Shown: positions 1 through 5,247 of the stretch, in pieces
Numbering within the stretch: position 1 is the first letter of the stretch
Layout of the letters: each line of letters begins with the position of its first letter
Assembly: GCA_036274675.1 (NCBI GenBank)
Contig: DASUFE010000118.1
Span: forward strand, 1-10,818
DNA from: DASUFE01 sp036274675
GTDB lineage: Bacteria > Pseudomonadota > Gammaproteobacteria > HTCC5015
Length of the DNA: 10,818 bases
Reading direction: 5' to 3'
Notes under the pieces: generated by a model
What the model saw: only the letters and a program-made list of their open reading frames with translations
Database searches by the model: none
Told to the model about the DNA's origin: nothing
Translations under genes and position numbers: made by a program

Positions 1-56
1 CCCTGCGCGATACTGGCGATCGTGAAAAGTATAAAAATCGATAACAAGCGTTTCAT
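1..56 (-). CDS. Exported protein, N-terminal signal peptide only (runs off left edge)
   Basis: Reading the minus strand from an ATG at 54-56 gives MKRLLSIFILFTIASIAQ, and the frame is still open at the window edge. This is a typical Sec signal peptide: a K-R n-region, a hydrophobic core, and a likely cleavage site near A-S-I-A. A good Shine-Dalgarno (GAGGG at about 63-67, six bases before the ATG) supports the start. The gene lies about 100 bases downstream of the C1 peptidase on the same strand, and its first residues resemble that protein's (MKRLLS against MKRMIS). The two may be co-transcribed, but the mature protein is not in the window, so its function cannot be called. Confidence 0.6.
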   Translation of the reverse strand, partial: MKRLLSIFILFTIASIAQ

Positions 57-88
57 AAAGCGCCCTCTTTATGATTTAGGTTCAATAA

Positions 89-119
89 TGCAGGCTGGAG
101 TGATGAAATGAACCCCAAC
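89..119 (+). repeat. REP-like element, degenerate copy 1
   Basis: A short element beginning TGCAGGCTGGAGTGA and ending ATGAACCCCAAC. It aligns, with a few substitutions and a short gap, to the better-preserved hairpin element at 5202-5234, sharing the TGG-GTGA core and the AACCCCAAC end. It lies about 40 bases 3' of the C1 peptidase stop codon, in the same relative orientation as the other copy has to its upstream gene. The hairpin arms are eroded here. A second pairing, GGTTCA at 79-84 with TGAACC at 109-114, could form an alternative stem. It may be a dispersed repeat or an mRNA 3'-end structure. Confidence 0.5.
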
Positions 120-157
120 ATTCAATGTTGCCGGCTTCAAATATACACCCTCGCCCG

Positions 158-1510
158 CTAATAACCATAATAACACGGCATCGCGACCACATAGCGGTTG
201 GGTACCGTGATCGTTTTCGAACAACTCGGGTTGCCGTTCTGCGTCGCGGTGACCGTGGTGCTGTAGGTTACCGCCTGCGGCCTGCTCGACACCAGATGCA
301 CGAACCACGAACCGCTGCCGATCGTGTAGTAGCTGCCGTCGGATGAAGGCGGGACATTGATGACCTGGCTATAGCTGTAACCGGGCAGGCTTCGGGTCGT
401 CAGCCGAAGATCAATTTCGCGATGGTCGTTGTTGGGACAATAGCTGACGGTCTCGACTGTGTGCGGAGCGCCGACATCACCCACCGGCAGGGTGATATTT
501 TCCAGCAGGCCGTTGGCCCGCTGCAGTGTCGCGACTACGGTGACATCGGCCCCGGAACCGCTCAGCACGCCGGTACTGCTGATCTGCACATCATTGTAAT
601 AATAGTATGAAGCGCGCACGGACCAGCCCTTGATAAAGGAACCCGCGGGCAGCGAAGACGCGATGGAATATTGCCCCTGGTTCATGCAGGCATTGGCAGG
701 CCGGGCGATGGTGGCGGATTGCCAGCCCTGCTCCAGCTCGAAGGGCAGCTGGGTTCTCAATTCCGGCTGCCACGCGCTGCCGTTCCATTTCTGCTTCGAG
801 ACCGAGGCGACCGCATACGCAGGATGGGGTCTGGCCGGATCGCTGAAAATGGCAGCCAGATTTATGTTGTTCCTGATATTTTTTGCGGAGCAGGGCCAGC
901 TGTCGCGCAGCAGCCAGAAAATCGTACCGTTCTGGGTTTCCCATCCGTAGAGCAGATAGCCGTGGTAGGCCGTGTGAATGGCGCCGCCGTCATCGATCCC
1001 GATCACCAGGGGGCCATATTCAAGCAGCGCCTGCTTGATGCCGTCGTTGCTCGTCATCTGCGTGGTCAACCGCAGGTTATCCGCCTTGAATCGTGAGCCG
1101 CAACTTATCTGGCTGGCCGGGCAGTTTCTGCCCGTTTCATTGACAATCTGGGTCGGCCCCTGATCCGCCGCGTCCAGACACTGTCCGGGCGGCATCGGAT
1201 AACAACCGCGCGGAATAACCCCCTGATCGCGGATGTAGTTGAGGGCGGTGTCCACGCCCTTGGTCGGGGTGCCGCCGCAGACATAAACCTCGCGTTCGGA
1301 CAGGTTGATGCGGTCCGCCGCGGCCCCGCTGTAGAACAGATTATATAAAGCCTCCACCCCGCCCACCGCCGCGAAGGATTCGCAGGGCCCTTGGCGTAAC
1401 TGATCTTCTACGCCGGTGAGATATTTGCCGTAGGAAAAATTTTCGGGCAGTTGGGCCATGGCGACGGCGGGGGCCAGGACCAGCAAACAAAGGGATATCA
1501 TTCTTTTCAT
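158..1510 (-). CDS. Exported papain-family (C1) cysteine peptidase with beta-rich C-terminal region
   Basis: A 450-residue exported protein. Residues 1-19 are a Sec signal peptide with a likely AMA|Q cleavage site. The catalytic region follows directly: V-x-x-Q37 then C43 matches papain's oxyanion Gln19 and nucleophile Cys25 (six residues apart, followed by x-x-F-A-A as in C-W-A-F-S-A). H183 in H-G-Y-L-L-Y-G-W matches His159. D203 in R-D-S-W sits at the usual H+20 position of the triad Asn175, so Asn is replaced by Asp. Cys43 lies only about 23 residues after the predicted cleavage site, so there is no I29-type inhibitory propeptide. Residues about 240-450 are rich in Thr, Ser and Val, look beta-sandwich-like, and may bind a surface or substrate. 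Ten other mature-region cysteines suggest disulfides. GGAG eight bases before the ATG supports the start. It presumably cleaves proteins or peptides in the periplasm or outside the cell; the substrate is unknown. Confidence 0.8.
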   Translation of the reverse strand: MKRMISLCLLVLAPAVAMAQLPENFSYGKYLTGVEDQLRQGPCESFAAVGGVEALYNLFYSGAAADRINLSEREVYVCGGTPTKGVDTALNYIRDQGVIPRGCYPMPPGQCLDAADQGPTQIVNETGRNCPASQISCGSRFKADNLRLTTQMTSNDGIKQALLEYGPLVIGIDDGGAIHTAYHGYLLYGWETQNGTIFWLLRDSWPCSAKNIRNNINLAAIFSDPARPHPAYAVASVSKQKWNGSAWQPELRTQLPFELEQGWQSATIARPANACMNQGQYSIASSLPAGSFIKGWSVRASYYYYNDVQISSTGVLSGSGADVTVVATLQRANGLLENITLPVGDVGAPHTVETVSYCPNNDHREIDLRLTTRSLPGYSYSQVINVPPSSDGSYYTIGSGSWFVHLVSSRPQAVTYSTTVTATQNGNPSCSKTITVPNRYVVAMPCYYGY

Positions 1511-1657
1511 ATTGAACTCTCCGTGTTATCGGGGCGCGTGACGACAATGAGAGGATGCTACCACCATTCCAGAGCCGGAATCGTAAAAACCCCAGTCATT
1601 TTGTAATTTTTTCAAAACGCGCCCTAAGGTTTTTGCAGGATTGATCAAGCAGTAAAG
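1511..1657. promoter_or_regulatory. Divergent intergenic region between peptidase and sigma-factor genes
   Basis: This 147-base region must hold the promoters of both divergent genes. On the plus strand the best sigma70-like candidate is TTGTAA at 1601-1606, a 17-base spacer, and a poor -10 (CTAAGG, 1624-1629). A TTGATCAA palindrome at 1641-1648 contains TGATC, the start of the -35 element described for Rhodobacter sphaeroides sigma-E, but no TAAGA-like -10 lies at the right distance on either strand. No promoter is firmly supported. Confidence 0.25.
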
Positions 1658-2887
1658 ATGCTGCACACTCGGCGCACTTTACGGTTATGGTTCATGCTTA
1701 AGGATTCTCCGCAAAAGCCCCCCGCCACATTGGGCGATGTTCTCTACGCCAAGTCCAGACCTTCGATACCGGAGCAGGACTGGATAGCGCTCGTCCGCGC
1801 GATCGCCGCGGGCGACCCGATCGCGCTGCATGCGCTCTACGAGCGGGCTCAACGTCCCGTTTTCACCCTGCTCATGCGATTGACTGCAAATCTGAGAATC
1901 GCTGAAGAACTGACCGTCGACGTCTTTCACGATTCCTGGCGTCATGCATCGGTTTACAACGCTGTCAATGGCACGGTGCTCGGCTGGATCATGAACCTGG
2001 CGCGCTCCCGCGTGACCGATCGTTTGCGCTCTGAAAAGAAACGGAGTCATGGCGCTGACGCCTCGCCGACCGAGCCGGCCGCCGACCCGGACGACGTGCT
2101 CGAACTGCAAGGCCTGAGCGCGTCGCTGCGCACGGCCTTGGCGGCGCTCGCTCCGGATGAGCGGCGCGCGCTTGAAGCCACCTTCTTCGCCGGGCTTACT
2201 CATGCCGAGGCCTCGGTGCGGCTGAACCGGCCCTTCGGCGCCATCAAAATCCGCATTCGTTCGGCGCTGTACAAGCTGCGGCACGCGCTGGACGCGGCAG
2301 CAAAAATCACGGGCGCATTCCACAAGAACCGCTGTAAACGCAGTGAACTCACCTGCGCTTATATTGTTCAGGCCCTGGCGCCGACCGAAGCCGCCGCGGC
2401 CGAAACCCACATCGCCCTGTGTCCAGACTGCCGGCGGGAACTGGAAAACCTGCGTCCGGTGGTCGACCACTTCGCCTGCTGGCCCACCAACATACTGCGC
2501 CCGCCCAGATCGCTGCATGCGCACCTGGCGCACCGCATTGCCGAGGAAACCGGAATGCCGCCGGTGCTGCCGCTGGAGCGGCAGTGGAGCGTTCCGGAAT
2601 GGGAGCAGGTCGCGCCCGGGATCGAGTGCAAGCTGCTCGCAAGCGATACCGAACGGCACCGCATCAGCATGCTGGTGCGTCTTGCGCCCGGTGCGAGTTA
2701 CCCGGCGCATACACATGCAGGGCCGGAAGAGCTGCATCTGCTCGACGGCGAGCTGTGGATCGACGGGCGCAAGCTCGTCCCCGGCGATTACAACTATGGC
2801 GCACCGGGAGGCGGCGATGATCATGTCTGGAGCGAAACCGGCTGTTCCTGCGTTCTGATTACCAGCACGAAAGACGTTCTGAGGTGA
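1658..2887 (+). CDS. ECF sigma factor fused to a ChrR-like anti-sigma factor (zinc finger plus cupin)
   Basis: A 409-residue protein that appears to carry a sigma factor and its own anti-sigma factor in one chain. Residues about 42-125 are sigma region 2 (Y-E-R, then W-R-H-A, G-W-I-M-N-L-A-R-S-R-V-T-D-R-L-R). Residues about 152-213 are region 4 with its helix-turn-helix (L-T-H-A-E-A-S-V-R-L through I-K-I-R-I-R-S-A). Residues about 222-270 carry the zinc anti-sigma motif H251-x3-C255-x2-C258, with C226 placed 25 residues earlier as a plausible fourth ligand. Residues about 318-405 are a ChrR-type cupin: H351-x-H353-x3-E357 and H389 match the four zinc ligands of ChrR, and C396-x-C398 matches its late Cys pair. 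ChrR restrains sigma-E until singlet oxygen or organic hydroperoxide releases it; a similar role is inferred here. No stop or internal Met separates the halves. The start is uncertain: ATG 1658 and ATG 1694 both lack a clear Shine-Dalgarno. The next gene begins within or immediately after the stop codon. Confidence 0.85.
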   Translation: MLHTRRTLRLWFMLKDSPQKPPATLGDVLYAKSRPSIPEQDWIALVRAIAAGDPIALHALYERAQRPVFTLLMRLTANLRIAEELTVDVFHDSWRHASVYNAVNGTVLGWIMNLARSRVTDRLRSEKKRSHGADASPTEPAADPDDVLELQGLSASLRTALAALAPDERRALEATFFAGLTHAEASVRLNRPFGAIKIRIRSALYKLRHALDAAAKITGAFHKNRCKRSELTCAYIVQALAPTEAAAAETHIALCPDCRRELENLRPVVDHFACWPTNILRPPRSLHAHLAHRIAEETGMPPVLPLERQWSVPEWEQVAPGIECKLLASDTERHRISMLVRLAPGASYPAHTHAGPEELHLLDGELWIDGRKLVPGDYNYGAPGGGDDHVWSETGCSCVLITSTKDVLR

Positions 2888-2889
2888 GT

Positions 2890-3411
2890 ATGTCCAACAA
2901 TAATCTGCCCTACATCACTCGTTTAGGTCTGCCGGGAATCGACCGCGTTCCGTTCGGATTTCATGCCTGCCACTTCTACAGCAGCCGCGACCAGCTTATC
3001 GCGACGCTGGTGCCGTATTTCATCGCGGGACTGCGCAACAATGAACGCTGCCACTGGATCACCGCGCATCCGCTGCCGGCGCGGGACGCCATCGAGGTTC
3101 TGTGCGCCGCGTGGAACGGTGTCAACAACGCCATGCAGGCGGGAGCGCTCAGCATTCTCGATTTCGAGCAGTGGTATGAAAGCTCCGCCGGCCTGAATCG
3201 CGACGTCCTCAAATTATGGATCGAGGAAGAAGAACGCGCGCTCGCCGACGGCTACACCGGCCTGCGCATCACCGGTAACTTGAGCTTTCTCAAACCGCAG
3301 GACTGGACGGCCTTTATGCAGTACGAACAGGCCGTCACCAGCCGCTTCAACGGCGGCGCATTATCGCGCTCTGCAGCTATTCGCTCGGGCAGTGCAACGA
3401 CCGGGAGATAA
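2890..3411 (+). CDS. MEDS-domain sensory protein, C-terminus lost by apparent frameshift
   Basis: The first about 155 residues match the MEDS (DcmR-type sensory) domain: H-A-C-H-F-Y-S near the N-terminus, then L-V-P-Y-F-I-A-G-L-R-N-N-E-R-C-x-W-I-T, D-F-E-Q-W-Y, and G-L-R-I-T-G-N. MEDS domains are inferred to bind small hydrocarbon-derived or related ligands and often accompany bacterial signalling proteins. ATG 2890 is preferred because GAGG at 2881-2884 sits five bases upstream. A GTG at 2884, overlapping the sigma gene's stop as GTGA, would add two residues and is an alternative. Either way, translation is coupled to the sigma/ChrR gene. After F-N-G the frame changes to an unrelated Ser/Arg-rich tail of about 18 residues, while the expected MEDS continuation is found in another frame (next entry). 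As read, the protein lacks the end of the domain and may be non-functional unless this is a sequencing error. Confidence 0.8.
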   Translation: MSNNNLPYITRLGLPGIDRVPFGFHACHFYSSRDQLIATLVPYFIAGLRNNERCHWITAHPLPARDAIEVLCAAWNGVNNAMQAGALSILDFEQWYESSAGLNRDVLKLWIEEEERALADGYTGLRITGNLSFLKPQDWTAFMQYEQAVTSRFNGGALSRSAAIRSGSATTGR

Positions 3412-3548
3412 GTGAAGTCATGCGCGTCCACCGCTGCGCGCTGCATGGCCCCGACAGCCACGGCCAGTGGGTGCCCCACTCAGCGGGCGCGCAGGATGAC
3501 CAGGCCTTACCTGGTCAGATAGGCGGCCATTTCTGCCAGCCGGGTTGA
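3357..3548 (+). pseudogene. Out-of-frame C-terminal part of the MEDS protein
   Basis: In the third plus frame, 63 codons encode R-I-I-A-L-C-S-Y-S-L-G-Q-C-N-D-R-E-I and then V-M-R-V-H-R-C-A-L-H-G-P, the pattern expected at the end of a MEDS domain (alpha/beta core strand I-x-A-L-C-x-Y, then a helix ending in H-x-x-A-L). Adding one C to the GGCGGCGC run at 3352-3359 (making GGCCGGCGC) joins it seamlessly to the upstream frame as F-N-G-R-R-I-I-A-L-C. The restored gene would stop at the TGA at 3546-3548 and overlap the 3' end of the convergent dehydrogenase gene by about 42 bases. Whether this is a true mutation or a base-calling error cannot be told here. Confidence 0.75.
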
Positions 3549-4505
3549 ATAGCCCATCTCGTTGTCATACCAGGACGCCACCGACACCAGCGTTCCGCCC
3601 ATCACCTGAATCAACGGCAGATCAATCAGTGCCGAGTGTGGATCACCTACGATCCGCGACGAGGCCCATTCCTCGGTCAGCACGTCCATCACACCCTTGA
3701 GCGGCGCCTTGGTTGCCGCCTGCTGGAACGCCGCTTTCACCTCGTCCGCCGTCACGCTCCGCCCCAGCACTGCGTTGACTTCCGCAATGCTGCCGGTGCG
3801 CGTCGGCACGCGGTAGGCCTTGCCGGTAATTTTGAGATCCGGCCAGATAAACAACAGCGCCTTCGCCGCGCCCGACGAAGACGGAATAATATTCTCGGCC
3901 GCCGCCCAGGAATCCCGGCGGTCTTTCATCGGCTGGTCGGTCAGCGACTGGGTGTTGGTGTAAGCATGCACAGTCGAGAAAAAGGCCGATTGAATCCCGA
4001 AATTTTCCTGCAGAATCTTCACCACCGGCGCGAGCGCGTTGGTCGTGCAGCTCGCCATGCTGATGATCCTGTGCTGCTCCGGCTTGAACTGCTCCGCATT
4101 GATCCCCAGCAATAAAACCGCATCGCAGTCCTGCGGCGTCTTGCTTGCGGCGCTGATCAGCACCCGCTTCGCCCCGCGATCCAGATGCGCCTGCGCCACC
4201 GCGCGCGTCGTTGCCCGCCCCGTACAGTCGATCACCAGATCCACACCCAGGGCCTTCCAGTCCGGCAACTTCTTGCTCGAATCGAAATACGCGATATCCC
4301 GCCCGCCGATCGCAAAGCCTTTCGGCTTCGCCTCCACCTTCTCCGGCCACACGCCGTAGTTGCTGTCCACCTGGAACAGCGCGGAGAGCGTAGGAATGTC
4401 TCTGATATCCGAAACCGAAACCGGCGTAAACCAGTTATTCTTCAGCGCCGCCTTCAACGCCGAACGCCCGATCCGCCCAAACCCGTGAATTGCGATCTTT
4501 GCCAT
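3507..4505 (-). CDS. gap: Glyceraldehyde-3-phosphate dehydrogenase, phosphorylating (class I)
   Basis: This 332-residue enzyme oxidises glyceraldehyde 3-phosphate with NAD(P) and phosphate to 1,3-bisphosphoglycerate in cytosolic glycolysis/gluconeogenesis. The Rossmann start G-F-G-R-I-G-R is at residues 8-14. D33 after the second strand fits NAD preference, although the following I-R-D is unusual. The catalytic C153 lies in S-C-T-T-N and its partner H180 in S-T-V-H-A-Y-T. R232 of R-V-P-T and N315 of W-Y-D-N-E are also present. It is somewhat divergent: the segment after I-S-A-A-S-K is longer than in textbook GapA, and the early DSNYGVW region is unlike the usual D-S-x-H-G. It could therefore be a secondary isozyme. 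GAGAGG eight bases before the ATG supports the start. It stands alone, convergent to the MEDS gene, with no other glycolytic gene nearby. Erythrose-4-phosphate dehydrogenase is less likely, because the Epd-type residues around the active-site His differ. Confidence 0.92.
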   Translation of the reverse strand: MAKIAIHGFGRIGRSALKAALKNNWFTPVSVSDIRDIPTLSALFQVDSNYGVWPEKVEAKPKGFAIGGRDIAYFDSSKKLPDWKALGVDLVIDCTGRATTRAVAQAHLDRGAKRVLISAASKTPQDCDAVLLLGINAEQFKPEQHRIISMASCTTNALAPVVKILQENFGIQSAFFSTVHAYTNTQSLTDQPMKDRRDSWAAAENIIPSSSGAAKALLFIWPDLKITGKAYRVPTRTGSIAEVNAVLGRSVTADEVKAAFQQAATKAPLKGVMDVLTEEWASSRIVGDPHSALIDLPLIQVMGGTLVSVASWYDNEMGYSTRLAEMAAYLTR

Positions 4506-4550
4506 GTCTTTAGCCTCTCAATGCCTACACGATATGACCATCGTCGGCGA

Positions 4551-4579
4551 ATAATAGCCGGCCCGGCAAAAAATTAAAG
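4551..4579 (-). promoter_or_regulatory. Candidate sigma70 promoter of gap
   Basis: On the minus strand TATTAT (4551-4556, five of six matches to the -10 consensus) follows CTTTAA (4574-4579, a weak -35) by exactly 17 bases. Transcription would start about 40 bases before the gap ATG. The GC-rich spacer and poor -35 make this only a candidate. Two small GC hairpins lie further upstream: CCCC-TTCA-GGGG at 4604-4615 and GGGC-GGA-GCCC at 4620-4630. Confidence 0.35.
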
Positions 4580-4674
4580 GGCGTTTAGCTGATCTCCCTT
4601 AACCCCCTTCAGGGGCGCCGGGCGGAGCCCTGCTCAGGAAAATAATGAGGGATATTTTGACGCCCTCACCCATT

Positions 4675-4698
4675 CCCTCTCCCTGTACAGGGAGAGGG
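4675..4698. repeat. Perfect 24-bp palindrome
   Basis: CCCTCTCCCTGT is followed at once by its exact reverse complement, ACAGGGAGAGGG. It sits in the 240-base gap between gap and the small membrane-protein gene, with a CCCTCACCC tract just before it. The stem is very GC-rich but is not followed by a T-run on either strand, so a simple intrinsic terminator is not supported. It most resembles the purine/pyrimidine palindromic repeats dispersed between genes in many proteobacteria, and could also serve as an mRNA end structure or a protein-binding site. Confidence 0.7.
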
Positions 4699-4745
4699 GA
4701 AAATGCTCTACGCTACTGGGTCCATTTTTAATTCTGAAGTAGGTT

Positions 4746-5015
4746 CTATTTATTTTCTAATCGCGGTCGGTTGTCGCGATGCAGCCTGTTTTGCAAACCC
4801 CGGTAACCACCATAGAGCGCGCCGGCGGCGAGCAGAGGGACGATCAGGAGTACCGCGATTTCAACCGTCAACATAAACAGGAACCCCCCGATCGCGAGCA
4901 GAATGAATGCTCCGATCACCGCCCATTTTTTCACCGGCCCGAAACTAGTACCCTGACCTGCCGCCGGAGGGTAATCACTCACCACATGCCGCTTTGGATT
5001 GAGTACTATCTTCAT
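4746..5015 (-). CDS. Small two-helix membrane protein of unknown function
   Basis: The 89-residue product has a hydrophilic N-terminus (about 1-29, with a Pro/Gly-rich P-P-A-A-G-Q-G stretch). Two hydrophobic segments at roughly 30-50 and 52-71 are separated by only a short turn, and the C-terminal tail is strongly basic (R-x-L-H-R-D-N-R-P-R-L). This suggests a helical hairpin in the inner membrane with both ends in the cytoplasm. A GGAT about six bases before the ATG is an acceptable ribosome-binding site. I do not recognise the family. Neighbouring genes are on the same strand but separated by more than 230 bases on each side, so it is probably transcribed alone. Confidence 0.6.
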   Translation of the reverse strand: MKIVLNPKRHVVSDYPPAAGQGTSFGPVKKWAVIGAFILLAIGGFLFMLTVEIAVLLIVPLLAAGALYGGYRGLQNRLHRDNRPRLENK

Positions 5016-5151
5016 CTCTGTATCCGCAACCTGTTCGTTTCCTCACCGAATAAATAATACGAATACAGCTCCAGGCGTAAAGTTTCTGATTTTTCTGATA
5101 GAGCCCCAAAGAAAAGCCCGGATGTGCTGACTGATCGAACGGTCGGCCATT

Positions 5152-5172
5152 CCCCCTTCGGAACGAAGGGGG
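5152..5172. repeat. Hairpin with 9-bp GC-rich stem
   Basis: CCCCCTTCG, a GAA loop, then CGAAGGGGG; one further T-A pair extends the stem. It lies in the 232-base gene-free stretch between the small membrane protein and the exported TPR-like protein. No T-run follows on either strand, so it fits an intergenic palindromic repeat better than a classical terminator. A second run of five G's (5185-5189) lies just downstream. Confidence 0.6.
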
Positions 5173-5201
5173 ATGTCGAAGACAGGGGGATGAAATCAAA
5201 C

Positions 5202-5234
5202 TGTAAGTTGGGGTGAGCGAATGCGAACCCCAAC
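5202..5234 (+). repeat. REP-like hairpin element, copy 2
   Basis: GTTGGGGT (5207-5214) and ACCCCAAC (5227-5234) form a perfect 8-bp stem around a 12-base loop containing GAGCGAATGCGA. It starts 14 bases past the stop codon of the minus-strand exported-protein gene. The resemblance to 89-119 suggests a dispersed element. It could end or stabilise that gene's mRNA, but there is no uninterrupted T-run after it. Confidence 0.65.
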
Positions 5235-5247
5235 GGGAAATTTTTGA

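Noticed and set aside
1641..1648. TTGATCAA as a sigma-E (RpoE/ChrR type) autoregulated promoter
   Set aside because: The TGATC start of the known -35 is there, but no TAAGA-like -10 lies 17-18 bases away on either strand.
1685..2824. Long open frame (379 codons) on the minus strand opposite the sigma/ChrR gene
   Set aside because: Antisense shadow of a GC-rich gene; the product is Arg/Gly/Gln-rich with no domain, while the plus strand carries clear sigma and cupin motifs.
3643..4350. Gly/Ala-rich minus-strand frame inside gap
   Set aside because: Same-strand alternate frame of the dehydrogenase; composition follows the codon bias and shows no motif.
4604..4630. Two adjacent GC hairpins as an intrinsic terminator
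   Set aside because: Stems are only 4-5 bp and no T-run follows on either strand; kept only as a note under the gap promoter.
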